The notes under the pieces are model-generated. The model had not been told where the DNA came from, did no database searches, and worked only from the letters and a program-made list of their open reading frames with translations. The position numbers and the translations under genes are program-made. This document shows, piece after piece, positions 54,639-63,141 of a DNA stretch of 64,000 nt (position 1 is its first letter; the number at the start of each line of letters is the position of its first letter). Source of the DNA: Ruminococcus sp. JC304 (GTDB lineage: Bacteria; Bacillota; Clostridia; Lachnospirales; Lachnospiraceae); contig HE978651.1 of NCBI GenBank assembly GCA_000285855.2, positions 2,016,066 to 2,080,065 of the forward strand, in the 5' to 3' direction.

Positions 54639-55289
54639 TTATAAATTTAATCTGTAAGGAAACACAATATCTCTGCCTTCTTTTGCCACGATTCCTTCCT
54701 CTTCCAAGCTTTTTAATTCCCTTGTCATAGCACTTCTGTCCACCCCAAGATACTGAGCCAATGCTGTATAAGACATTGGAATATGTACTTTGCAGCTGTG
54801 TTTTTCCGCAGAAAGTCCATTCAGATACGCAAGCAGCTTTTTCCTTGTAGTAGCTCTGGACAAAATATAAATCCTCTGCATTTGCTGTCTGGACTGTAAA
54901 GCAGTCATCTGCAGAAGATTGCTGATCATCTGGCTGTGATGATGGCAGGCCTTCTCGCACCTTTTAATCACATGTTCATAATCAATAAACATTACTTTTG
55001 TTTCTTCCTCTGCTTTCACATAATAATGCTGGGAATCAGCCGGAAGCAAAAAGGGTTCTCCAAAAACTGCATCTTTTTTCAATTCATCAATCATATATTG
55101 ATTGCCATCTTTATCACAACAGTATAATGTAGCCCGGCCATAAAGGATCAAGCCGACTTTATTCATGGTGTTAGAATATTCCATAACTGTCTCACCATTT
55201 TTAAAAACAAGTTCTCTTGCCCGAAAACAAACACGCATTCTTTCCTGTTCTCCGGGCAGAATATCTGTAAATAACGTAATATGCGGCAT
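54639..55289 (-). CDS. Crp/Fnr family transcriptional regulator
   Basis: A 216-aa regulator with an N-terminal cyclic-nucleotide-binding-type beta-barrel (about 10-120) and a C-terminal winged helix (MSYTALAQYLGVDRSAMTRELKSLEEEG, about 170-205). It has cysteines in the sensor part (VCFRARE, LYCCDKDG, KRCEKACHHH) but no N-terminal FNR-type four-cysteine cluster. ATG 55289 has AGGAGG seven bases upstream; ATG 55295 is too close to it. It is divergent from the flavodiiron gene and is the obvious candidate to control it, responding perhaps to O2, NO or redox state. Confidence 0.87.
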   Translation of the reverse strand: MPHITLFTDILPGEQERMRVCFRARELVFKNGETVMEYSNTMNKVGLILYGRATLYCCDKDGNQYMIDELKKDAVFGEPFLLPADSQHYYVKAEEETKVMFIDYEHVIKRCEKACHHHSQMISNLLQMTALQSRQQMQRIYILSRATTRKKLLAYLNGLSAEKHSCKVHIPMSYTALAQYLGVDRSAMTRELKSLEEEGIVAKEGRDIVFPYRLNL

Positions 55290-55347
55290 AAGCATTCCTC
55301 CTGATTTTTTTTAGTATATCACATTTTTATCAATAAAGCTTTCTTTT

Positions 55348-55363
55348 TGTGACTTTTGCAACA
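55348..55363. promoter_or_regulatory. Possible Crp/Fnr site in the divergent promoter region
   Basis: TGTGACTTTTGCAACA has the imperfect dyad TGTnn-N6-nnACA of Crp/Fnr-family sites and overlaps the -35 (TTGCAA, 55356-55361) of the putative flavodiiron promoter. Weak match. Confidence 0.3.
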
Positions 55364-55375
55364 GAATTATCTTTT

Positions 55376-55404
55376 ATTCTATGTTATCATGTTAATAAAT
55401 TCAA
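55376..55404 (-). promoter_or_regulatory. Promoter of the Crp/Fnr regulator gene
   Basis: TTGAAT (55404-55399), 17-base spacer, TAGAAT (55381-55376) on the minus strand, overlapping the presumed plus-strand promoter. Confidence 0.65.
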
Positions 55405-55443
55405 AACATTATTTATTCACTCAATAAAAATGGGAGGAACTAC

Positions 55444-57234
55444 ATGAAAATTACAGAAACTATTAAATATGTCGGTGTAAACGATCATCGAATTGACCTG
55501 TTCGAAGGTCAGTACAAAGTCCCAAATGGAATGTCATATAATTCCTATGTGATTTTAGATGAAAAAATAGCAGTTATGGACACTGTAGATGCAGATTTTA
55601 CTCATCAATGGTTGGATAATATCCAACAGGTTCTGGAGGGACGCACTCCTGATTATCTCATCGTACAGCATATGGAACCTGACCATGCTGCAAATATTGC
55701 CAATTTTTTGAAAGTTTATCCGAATACTACTGTTGTGGCTACAGCAAAAGCTTTCCATATGATCCGTAATTTCTTTGAGCTTGATTTGAGCAATCAGAAA
55801 ATAGAAATGGAAAACGGCGGCACTCTTTCTCTTGGATATCATCAACTTACTTTTGTATTTGCTCCAATGGTACACTGGCCAGAGGTTATGGTTACTTATG
55901 ACAGTACAGATAAGGTACTTTTTTCCGCTGACGGATTTGGCAAATTCGGTGCGCTGGATGTAGAGGAATCCTGGGATGATGAAGCAAGAAGATACTTTAT
56001 CGGAATCGTAGGGAAATACGGAAAGCAGGTACAGAACCTCCTGAAAGTTGCAGCCACCCTCGATATTCAGATCATCTGTCCGCTGCACGGTCCTGTCCTT
56101 ACAGAAAATCTTGGACATTATATTCATCTTTATGATCTATGGTCATCCTATACTCCGGAAGCGGATGGAATTGTTATTGCGTACACTTCTGTATATGGTC
56201 ATACCAGAACTGCAGTTTCTTTACTTGCCGATAAACTGAAATCCAGAGGATGTCCCAAAGTCCTGGTCTATGATCTTGCAAGAGACGATATGTCCCAGGC
56301 AATCAGCGATGCTTTCCGCTATCCCAAGCTGATTCTTGCAACTACTACTTATAATGCAAGTATTTATCCATTCATGAATGATTTTATCACCAGACTGGTA
56401 GAACACAACTATCAAAACCGCACTGTCGGTCTCATCGAAAACGGAAGCTGGGCACCTTTAGCTGCAAAAATCATGAAAGAAATGATGAATAAATGTACTA
56501 AAATAGACTGGTTAAAGAACTCCGTACACATCTGGTCTGCTGTCAAAGAAGAAAACCGCAGAGAAATTGATGCAATGGCTGACGAACTCTGCAAGGAATA
56601 TATCGCAAAAGACGACTCTCTGGCAAACAAAAACGATATGACAGCTCTTTTCCGCATTGGTTATGGACTTTATGTCGTAACTTCCAACGATGGCAGAAAG
56701 GATAATGGTCTGATCGTTAACACTGTTACCCAGTTGACAGACAATCCCTATCGTGTAGCGGTAAATATCAACAAAGCCAACTACTCTCATCATGTAATAC
56801 AGCAGACCGGCATTATGAATGTTAACTGTCTGTCTGTTGATGCACCATTTTCCATCTTCCAGCAGTTTGGTTTCCAGTCAGGAAGAACTGTTGATAAATT
56901 TGCAGGTGAGAAAATCAACCGTTCCGGAAACGGTCTCATCTTCCTTGACAAATACATCAATGCGTTCATGTCACTGAAAGTAGAACAATATGTGGACCTT
57001 GGCACACACGGAATGTTTATCTGTAGTGTCACTGAAGCTCGTGTCATGAGTGATCAGGATACTATGACCTATACCTATTATCAGCAAAATGTAAAACCGA
57101 AACCTCAGACAGAGGGCAAAAAAGGTTTTGTATGCAAAATTTGCGGATATATTTACGAAGGTGATGAACTTCCGGAAGACTTCATATGCCCACTTTGTAA
57201 ACATGGTGCTGTAGATTTCGAACCAATACAGTAA
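55444..57234 (+). CDS. Flavodiiron protein with flavin reductase and rubredoxin domains
   Basis: Reduces O2 to water and/or NO to N2O, protecting an anaerobe. The 596-aa protein has four modules. The metallo-beta-lactamase-like diiron domain (1-235) has ligands in HMEPDH at 76-81, HWPE, SADGFG and CPLHGP. A flavodoxin domain (about 240-390) begins VIAYTSVYGHTRTA. A flavin-reductase-like domain (about 400-545) has NTVTQLTDNPYRVAVNINK. The C-terminal rubredoxin (about 562-596) has CKIC and CPLC. The last two domains would shuttle electrons within one chain, from NAD(P)H via flavin or rubredoxin. GGGAGG precedes the ATG. It is divergent from a Crp/Fnr gene. Confidence 0.95.
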   Translation: MKITETIKYVGVNDHRIDLFEGQYKVPNGMSYNSYVILDEKIAVMDTVDADFTHQWLDNIQQVLEGRTPDYLIVQHMEPDHAANIANFLKVYPNTTVVATAKAFHMIRNFFELDLSNQKIEMENGGTLSLGYHQLTFVFAPMVHWPEVMVTYDSTDKVLFSADGFGKFGALDVEESWDDEARRYFIGIVGKYGKQVQNLLKVAATLDIQIICPLHGPVLTENLGHYIHLYDLWSSYTPEADGIVIAYTSVYGHTRTAVSLLADKLKSRGCPKVLVYDLARDDMSQAISDAFRYPKLILATTTYNASIYPFMNDFITRLVEHNYQNRTVGLIENGSWAPLAAKIMKEMMNKCTKIDWLKNSVHIWSAVKEENRREIDAMADELCKEYIAKDDSLANKNDMTALFRIGYGLYVVTSNDGRKDNGLIVNTVTQLTDNPYRVAVNINKANYSHHVIQQTGIMNVNCLSVDAPFSIFQQFGFQSGRTVDKFAGEKINRSGNGLIFLDKYINAFMSLKVEQYVDLGTHGMFICSVTEARVMSDQDTMTYTYYQQNVKPKPQTEGKKGFVCKICGYIYEGDELPEDFICPLCKHGAVDFEPIQ

Positions 57235-57257
57235 ACCTTTCTGAAAAATAACCTGAC

Positions 57258-57292
57258 AAAAGCCTCCCAGAACAATTCTCCGGGAGGCTTTC
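57258..57292 (+). terminator. Terminator of the flavodiiron gene
   Basis: Arms AAAGCCTCCC / GGGAGGCTTT with an 11-base loop region, followed by a short T-stretch. Confidence 0.8.
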
Positions 57293-57304
57293 ATGCTACC
57301 TGAT

Positions 57305-57355
57305 TCATTTCCGTTCTTCTTCTGTCAATTCTATAGCATATTGTTCTTTATCCAT
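57305..57355 (-). pseudogene. Possible remnant of an IS630-type transposase start
   Basis: A 16-codon frame, MDKEQYAIELTEEERK, with AGGTG six bases before its ATG. The sequence resembles the N-terminus of IS630-family transposases (x-Y-x-(I/V)-x-L-T-E-E-E-R) but ends at a stop at once. It could be chance; the neighbouring hexosaminidase relic supports decay in this stretch. Confidence 0.3.
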
Positions 57356-57389
57356 AAAATCACCTATCATTCCATACTTCCAAAATCAA

Positions 57390-57779
57390 TCACAAGATCA
57401 CTCCACCTAATTTCACATCAAGCAACTCATAACCAAATGGCTTTGCATCTGTCATCCAGATTTCCTCTCTGATCCGTTTCATCTCTTCCAGATTGCAGAT
57501 GATATCAGGGATTTCATTCTGACTGATTTCTTTTAGTATCTCTTTCTCTTCCCTGTCATAGGCATCTTTGACACGTACTCCCAGATCAGCTTTACCAGCC
57601 AGTACAGCTGCCAGCTTTTCGTAGAAAGAAAACACAAGTCCATATTTCGCTGATTTCGTACAATTTTCAGACATACAGCTGTATATTTCCTGATAATATG
57701 CCTTAATATCTGTACCTGATGCCTTTACATGATAATCAAAGAGACCCAGCATTGGATCCTGATATAACAGATAAATCAA
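57390..57779 (-). pseudogene. C-terminal relic of a GH20-like hexosaminidase
   Basis: The open frame of up to 129 codons resembles the C-terminal helical domain of clostridial beta-N-acetylhexosaminidase-type enzymes. It has LLYQDPMLGLFDYHV at the start and EEIWMTDAKPFGYELLDVKLGGV at the end. It has no ATG or ribosome binding site near its beginning, and an in-frame TAA lies 13 codons upstream of position 57779. The catalytic domain is missing. I infer a decayed gene; the GH20 assignment is from memory of the motif and is not certain. Confidence 0.5.
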
Positions 57780-57874
57780 CTTTATCCGGACAGCCCCAAG
57801 TAATTACAAGTCCATGCTGGAAGTATATGGATCAGATTCCCCTTTAAGCAAATAAACTCACAGGAGAATGGGCA

Positions 57875-57909
57875 CAAAAAGCAGCAAACCTTTTTCAAGA
57901 TTTACTGCT
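57875..57909 (-). terminator. Terminator of the DUF6054-like gene
   Basis: Arms AGCAGTAAA / TTTGCTGCT (57909-57901 and 57888-57880) followed by TTTTTG on the minus strand, 90 bases after the stop. The rest of 57780-57999 shows nothing recognisable. Confidence 0.65.
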
Positions 57910-57999
57910 TACATACCGCTGTGATGGACTGCTGATATTTATAGCAATTCCATAAAATACTGCAAGTAATCCAGTGCATTTATGATCTTCCCAAAAAAG

Positions 58000-58332
58000 T
58001 TACACATCCAACAGCTCAATCAACTTATCAAGAAATGCCTCTTCCCCTAATGTATTAATTTTAAAAAACACAGCCTGGCTTCCTCCTGCCGTAATTGCAG
58101 AAAGTTGAACAGGATCTTCACCGTTTTGAAAAAGTGTAATATTGAGACTCACTCTGTTTCCTCCAGCATAGCTGTAACGTTCAAAAATGCGAACGCTACA
58201 ACGCGCAGTCCCACTTTGAAAATCACTGGCATCTTCTAAAGTTGCTGATATACTGCTATTTAATATTCCATTTTCGATATTTGAAAGTAACTGATCAAAA
58301 TCTTCATTTATACTTCTTTCTATTTTTGCCAT
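58000..58332 (-). CDS. Small DUF6054-like protein
   Basis: A 110-aa cytoplasmic protein without signal peptide or membrane helix. The pattern FDQLLSNIENGILNSSISATLEDASDF, RCSVRIFERYSYAGGNRVSLNITLF, and AITAGGSQAVFFKINTLGEEAFLD fits my recollection of the DUF6054 family of gut Clostridia, whose function is unknown. ATG 58332 has AAAGGAAG eight bases upstream; the longer frame begins at TTG. It lies after a small hairpin and appears monocistronic. Confidence 0.75.
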   Translation of the reverse strand: MAKIERSINEDFDQLLSNIENGILNSSISATLEDASDFQSGTARCSVRIFERYSYAGGNRVSLNITLFQNGEDPVQLSAITAGGSQAVFFKINTLGEEAFLDKLIELLDV

Positions 58333-58407
58333 ACACAAATCTTCCTTTTCTCAACTGCTTAAACTTAAATTCGATATATCCTATCCCCCATATTCTCATG
58401 ATTCCCC

Positions 58408-58434
58408 AAAAGAGGAGCACTTCCTCCTTGACAA
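58408..58434 (-). terminator. Weak terminator after the 596-aa gene
   Basis: AGGAG-GAAGTG-CTCCT followed by CTTTT on the minus strand, 40 bases after the stop codon at 58473. Short stem. Confidence 0.4.
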
Positions 58435-58472
58435 TATCTCTATGTAAAATGTAAAAGTAATTTCTGCCCATG

Positions 58473-60263
58473 CTAAGAAAGTTCCTTATTCTTCTTTTCC
58501 ATCAGCTGTTTCAGCTTTTTATTTACTTTGCTCCTATTCTCCTCCTGTAATTTTCCGCAGAATAGATAGCAAAATTTCAGTGCAAACCACCAGATATACA
58601 AAGCTTTAAAACTCTGGAATGCCTGATCATCCAGCATTCCATGTGCCACATTGTTGCGCATGTTAAATCCAAATTTTGAACAGAAAATCGTATTTAAAGC
58701 AAATATAAGGTCTTCATCCAGGCTTTCTTTTACTCCTTCCAATTCTAAGACAGCGTGCATTGGTTTTACTTCTTCAATCCCTTCTTCATTCATGTTGTAA
58801 ACAGGTTCTCCACATTCCACTGCCAGATATCTTACTGCATTTTCTATCTGTGGAATCAGGATACTTAGCGCCGTCAAAAAATCTCCTGAAAAGCCAAACA
58901 TAAGACCCTTGGTATACGATTCTTTTCTCCCCTCCGGAATCGCACAACTTACATCTACAATCTTTTTTACATCACTCTCTTCGATCACAAATCTGGAACG
59001 AATATATTCAAACGTATTTCTCACCAGAATCTGTGCAAAATAATCCATCTCCATGGCTGCTGTCCGCTCCATATTATCCTTAAGCGCACCTTCATCGATT
59101 GTTCCATCAGGCTTTTTCACAGGCCTGCTTTTAGCAATTAATTTTCCTCCTTTTCCAAGGATTGCCGCTGGAAATATCGTGTTCAGGATCCCAGTCCTAT
59201 TTAATACTTGATTCTTTACCTTTTCTCTTACCGGAATCGGAAGAAATGAAGAAAAATAACATAATGCCTCTTCTTTATCAAGATCTTCCAGTTGGCGGAA
59301 CAGTTCTTTTACAATGCCGCTGGCATCCTGTTTATCACTCCATACCATCATCTCCGAAAGGGAAGCTTCTTCTATCTGTGCTATTTCCTGCAACAGTGCC
59401 TTTCTTTCTTCTTCCGTACCCTGTATGGTCTTTAACAACTGAATAACCTCTTTCAAATAGTGAATCTTTCTCATTAAATTTCCTTTAGAAGAGGCCCCGG
59501 CATATTCAGCCTCCATCCGGATAGCCTGAATCTTACGTCTTCGTATCGCAATCAGTTTAGGTTCAGTAATACACTTTTTCTTCTGCCAGTTATTTTTTCT
59601 GCAATAGAGTTCTTCCAACAGATCACAAAACTTACCAATGAGCGGTGCATCACAGCTATTATCATCGTAAGTTTTCAAGATATTTTCCACATAAGGGATC
59701 AGATATCCTGTATCCACTTTTTCCTCCATGGCAGTTTTTATCAAATATCCAATTTTTGCGTGGCTGCTGTTATCATACTCTTCTAATACTTTTATCAGCA
59801 GATTCTTTCGCACCTCTTCATTGATTTCCTTGCTTCGGATTTTTTTAGAGATAAACAAGATCCGGTTTATAGCCATGATATGATCTGCAAATGCACCGGT
59901 GTTCTTCAAGTGTTCGCAATAAGCCGTTTCTGCTATTTTAGCATTTGAAAAATCATTTTCCACAACCCATAAAAAATCCGATATCTTTGCCTTGTTGATC
60001 GGTGCGATGGGATAGCTTCGGATTTCCTCCAGCAATGCCTGATACTCTTCTCTATTTATATCTTTCCGCTTCCAAATGCTGCGGGCATAGGAAAACGGTA
60101 CGTCTTTAGGCGTATCGATCCATCGTTCCACAATAATATCCACCAGAAGATTCCTGAATTCCCCATCCATCGGTCTGCGGAAATCTGCCAGTGCCTTCTC
60201 TACCGTATGATAATCAGATTCTTTTAAAATCTCTGCGATCTGCTCTGCCATTTTTTCTGCCAT
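58473..60263 (-). CDS. Unknown 596-aa protein with HEPN-like C-terminal motif
   Basis: No function can be named. The 596-aa protein is soluble and mostly helical, with charged segments and no signal peptide. Its C-terminal 120 residues contain a helical bundle with FNMRNNVAHGMLDD (about residue 545). The R-N-x3-H spacing is that of HEPN domains, many of which are RNases in toxin-antitoxin or defence systems. It resembles the DUF4209-type proteins I recall, which carry RNxxAHG near the end. The ATG at 60263 has GGAGG seven bases upstream and a promoter at 60295-60324. It stands alone between terminators, with no antitoxin-like gene beside it. Confidence 0.8.
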   Translation of the reverse strand: MAEKMAEQIAEILKESDYHTVEKALADFRRPMDGEFRNLLVDIIVERWIDTPKDVPFSYARSIWKRKDINREEYQALLEEIRSYPIAPINKAKISDFLWVVENDFSNAKIAETAYCEHLKNTGAFADHIMAINRILFISKKIRSKEINEEVRKNLLIKVLEEYDNSSHAKIGYLIKTAMEEKVDTGYLIPYVENILKTYDDNSCDAPLIGKFCDLLEELYCRKNNWQKKKCITEPKLIAIRRRKIQAIRMEAEYAGASSKGNLMRKIHYLKEVIQLLKTIQGTEEERKALLQEIAQIEEASLSEMMVWSDKQDASGIVKELFRQLEDLDKEEALCYFSSFLPIPVREKVKNQVLNRTGILNTIFPAAILGKGGKLIAKSRPVKKPDGTIDEGALKDNMERTAAMEMDYFAQILVRNTFEYIRSRFVIEESDVKKIVDVSCAIPEGRKESYTKGLMFGFSGDFLTALSILIPQIENAVRYLAVECGEPVYNMNEEGIEEVKPMHAVLELEGVKESLDEDLIFALNTIFCSKFGFNMRNNVAHGMLDDQAFQSFKALYIWWFALKFCYLFCGKLQEENRSKVNKKLKQLMEKKNKELS

Positions 60264-60294
60264 ACATATTCCTCCAACCTTTTTCTATAGGAAA

Positions 60295-60324
60295 AGTATA
60301 ACGTATTTTTCTTTTTCCTGTAAA
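60295..60324 (-). promoter_or_regulatory. Promoter of the 596-aa gene
   Basis: TTTACA (60324-60319), 18-base spacer, TATACT (60300-60295) on the minus strand. Confidence 0.7.
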
Positions 60325-60325
60325 G

Positions 60326-60354
60326 CAGAAAGACCTGAAAATCCAGGTCTTTCT
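60326..60354 (-). terminator. Terminator after the lipoprotein gene
   Basis: Arms AGAAAGACCTG / CAGGTCTTTCT around a six-base loop, 32 bases after the stop. The downstream T content is modest (TCTTTCTG). Confidence 0.65.
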
Positions 60355-60386
60355 GTCATCATTAATTAAAAATTGAAATTCACACT

Positions 60387-61769
60387 CTATTTTATATCCT
60401 TGGAGCCCATAGAAGCCGCCCATCCAGCCTGAATCCTTTGTATTACGCTTCCATCCCGTGCATCGATCGTAAGAAGTGGAACACCTGCATCATCCATTAT
60501 CACATCTCCCATGACCAGTCCATCCTCCCCATTTCCGTACTCATACTCTGGCTCTTTAGATGTCCAGGTTCCATAAAAATCCCACACCGGGATCAGGACT
60601 GCTTCGGTATCGCTGCCTTCACTGTCTGGCATGCACATATAGCCCAGCTGTACCTTTGTTATGGTTATCTCCGCACTCTGTGCATCAATGGACGGATAAC
60701 GGTAGTGGCTTCCTCCATCGACAGAGATCATCCGATTCCTGTCTTCTGTCATGACCTGCAAAGTGATCGTTTTTTCAAAGATATCCTTGACCTCATCAAA
60801 AGGAAGTAAGAACAGCCTCTCATCGGAAGCATTCGAGGCTTCTATGGGATTTCGGTGCAGAAAACTCTGAAGTGTCCCACTGCAAAAGTCCATCGTCAGT
60901 ACTTCATTTTCCCATCCTTCAGACTGTCCTTCATGAAGTGTTCCATCTTCGTTTTCCCATTCAAGAGCCTGTTCATTAACAGGCAAAGAGGTTTCCCTCA
61001 CATAATTAACCGGAACCCCGTCTATCATCCGTTCAAAAATGAAGTCATCTTTTTCCAAGGTAGTGCTTCCTTCAGTAAGTGCTTTTGAAGAACTTTCAAA
61101 TATCTCCCAGTCTCCGGACACAAGACCTGAAACCTTCTCCTTCGCTTCCTTTTCAGACACTTTCCCGCTTCCTGCCTTTATATAATTTTGAAAGCGTTCT
61201 TCCCTTTCTTTTTTCTCACTTGATGCCAGGGTCATGTCCCCACAATCGTCAAAGCTAAACTTCGCTATCTGAAATCCAAGTTCCTCCACATCCGATACCT
61301 GCTCACTCTGTGTATAAGAATACCGATAGGTCAGTCCATCTACTGTATATGTCCCCGCCTGTTCGTTCTCATTCTTCTCTTCCTGCATGGGCTGTCCTTT
61401 TCCGAATGTGTCTTTTATTTTATTCTGTTCTTCTTCAGGAATCGCCACTCTTTTTACTTTTTTTAAACAGATTGCATCTACATCCGGCACTTTTACCGGT
61501 GCATCCGCTGTCAGGGTAAAATTCATCGGAGTTTCTTTATCCTCCCGGTCCGCTGATCTTAGATCTGCCTGGATCGTTGTCTGGTATGTTTCCGGTGACT
61601 GTACCTGTTCGGCAACGGTTTTCTGAACTGTCTCCTTTTTCTCTTCTTTTTTCTGTTCTGTCTGATCCTTTTCTTCCACAACAGCAGACTGAACAACATG
61701 GTCACATCCAGATAATGTCAAAAGATTTATACACAGAACGGCTCCCATAAACATTTTTATTTTCTTCAT
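60387..61769 (-). CDS. Secreted lipoprotein (DUF6034-like)
   Basis: A 460-aa predicted lipoprotein. The N-terminus MKKIKMFMGAVLCINLLTLSGC has a type II signal peptide with lipobox LSGC (Cys22). A Lys/Glu/Gln-rich linker of about 45 residues follows, then a large beta-rich domain. I recall similar proteins as DUF6034; function unknown. The start at ATG 61769 is set by the signal peptide; the longer frame runs through the terminator at 61797-61833. It follows a response regulator and sensor kinase, suggesting a partner or target of that system. Confidence 0.82.
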   Translation of the reverse strand: MKKIKMFMGAVLCINLLTLSGCDHVVQSAVVEEKDQTEQKKEEKKETVQKTVAEQVQSPETYQTTIQADLRSADREDKETPMNFTLTADAPVKVPDVDAICLKKVKRVAIPEEEQNKIKDTFGKGQPMQEEKNENEQAGTYTVDGLTYRYSYTQSEQVSDVEELGFQIAKFSFDDCGDMTLASSEKKEREERFQNYIKAGSGKVSEKEAKEKVSGLVSGDWEIFESSSKALTEGSTTLEKDDFIFERMIDGVPVNYVRETSLPVNEQALEWENEDGTLHEGQSEGWENEVLTMDFCSGTLQSFLHRNPIEASNASDERLFLLPFDEVKDIFEKTITLQVMTEDRNRMISVDGGSHYRYPSIDAQSAEITITKVQLGYMCMPDSEGSDTEAVLIPVWDFYGTWTSKEPEYEYGNGEDGLVMGDVIMDDAGVPLLTIDARDGSVIQRIQAGWAASMGSKDIK

Positions 61770-61796
61770 CCTTTTTCCATCCTTTCCTTTCGGTAT

Positions 61797-61833
61797 TAAA
61801 AAAGGTACCCTCTTCTTATGAGAAAAGAGTACC
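61797..61833 (-). terminator. Terminator between the kinase and lipoprotein genes
   Basis: Arms GGTACTCTTTTC / GAAGAGGGTACC with a six-base loop, followed by TTTTTT on the minus strand, 28 bases before the lipoprotein start and 46 after the kinase stop. Confidence 0.78.
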
Positions 61834-61879
61834 ATATTGCTTCGCCGATGTATTCATCAAGATGTAAACAAATTGTAAA

Positions 61880-63139
61880 TCAGAAGATGGCTCTTACCGT
61901 GGTCCCCTCTCTCTGTCTGCTTTCGATTTTTAGGCATCCACCATGGATTTCTGCCACCTTCACACAGAGTGCCAGCCCAAGTCCGGATCCGCCTTCTTTT
62001 CGGCTTCGTGATTTGTCCACCATATAGAATGCATCTGTGATCTTTCCCAGTTCTTCCTCCGGGATCCCCATTCCGGTATCCGACACCTCAAAAATCTTTT
62101 TTCCAGCTTTCTCATAAGCCTTTACCCAAATGCTTCCACCGGCATCCGTAGCCTTTAGGGCATTGTCGATCAGGTTTATCAGAAGGCTTTCCATCAAGGC
62201 CGGATCCATTTTCATGGAAAAGGCTTCGCATTCCATCCTGAGGTGCACCGCTTTCTTTTCTGCCTGTTCTTTTTCCATGTCTATGACATGGTTTAAAAGA
62301 TCACCTGCCGTGGTCATTTCCATCTGTATGGCATGGTTCTGATAAAGCCCCAGCATCTGTAGCATCTTCCCAGAAAGAGCCTCCAGGCGTTTTCCCTCCC
62401 GGTTGATATGTTCCAGTGCCCGGTCTTTCTGTTCGTCTTTCAGCTTTACATGGCGCAGGGTATCCGAATACCCGATAATGGATGTTAACGGGGTACGCAT
62501 TTCATGGGAAAGTGCCCCCATGAGCAGCTCCTGTTTCTCTGCCACTTCCTGTAGCTTCTCCATCTGTTCCACAGTTCTTCGCATCATCATATAAATAAAA
62601 AGGCCGGCGATCAGGAACACAGACAGATAAATTCCCAAAAACCAGACAGCGGTCTGTCTCAGCTCTGCAAAAAGCCCTGTGACTTCCCGAACAGAGAGGA
62701 CTTCGTATCCTTCCGGTCTGGATAATGGTTCCAGCTGGAGAAGGAGGTATTTCTGTCCCAGTTTCTGTATCTTGTAGGCATAAGGATCTCCTTCATCCTT
62801 TAAGCCTAAGTTTTCAATCCCCACAACTTTATAATCTGTCAGGTTTTCAATGACGGCATTGCTTTTTCGGTCGATGAGAGCCATGCCTTCCCCACAGCAT
62901 CGCTGGAACTGAAAGCCCATATAAGCCCGCTTTCCAGTCTCGGACATCTGCTCATATTTGCTGTTATCCCAAAATTGTTCCAGGAGTACCTTTCCATTTT
63001 CCAGCTGTCTTCCATAGGTCTCTGCAGCATTATTGAGGCTTCGTTTTCCTGTGATATAAAGACTTAGCGTTCCCACTGGGATCAGGGCACACAATAGCGT
63101 TACCAGCATAAGAAGTACCGTTCGTTTCCACAGCTTCAT
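61880..63139 (-). CDS. Sensor histidine kinase
   Basis: A 419-aa membrane kinase: helix about 8-30, an extracellular sensor of about 140 residues, second helix about 168-188, then HisKA with the phospho-accepting His in ALSHEMRTPLTSIIGYSD (about residue 213). The HATPase domain (N-box LINLIDNALKA, DTGMGIPEE, GGSGLGLALC) completes it. It starts two bases after the response regulator stop, so the pair is translationally linked. The signal is unknown; the extracellular domain shows no family I recognise. Confidence 0.93.
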   Translation of the reverse strand: MKLWKRTVLLMLVTLLCALIPVGTLSLYITGKRSLNNAAETYGRQLENGKVLLEQFWDNSKYEQMSETGKRAYMGFQFQRCCGEGMALIDRKSNAVIENLTDYKVVGIENLGLKDEGDPYAYKIQKLGQKYLLLQLEPLSRPEGYEVLSVREVTGLFAELRQTAVWFLGIYLSVFLIAGLFIYMMMRRTVEQMEKLQEVAEKQELLMGALSHEMRTPLTSIIGYSDTLRHVKLKDEQKDRALEHINREGKRLEALSGKMLQMLGLYQNHAIQMEMTTAGDLLNHVIDMEKEQAEKKAVHLRMECEAFSMKMDPALMESLLINLIDNALKATDAGGSIWVKAYEKAGKKIFEVSDTGMGIPEEELGKITDAFYMVDKSRSRKEGGSGLGLALCVKVAEIHGGCLKIESRQREGTTVRAIF

Positions 63140-63141
63140 CC

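Noticed and set aside
57390-57779. Intact small hypothetical gene of 129 codons
   Set aside because: Begins only at a TTG just after an upstream stop, has no ribosome binding site, and looks like the tail of a much larger enzyme; treated as a relic.
60387-61835. Longer 482-codon form of the lipoprotein gene
   Set aside because: The extra 22 codons are the terminator hairpin and leader; the signal peptide and lipobox fix the start at 61769.
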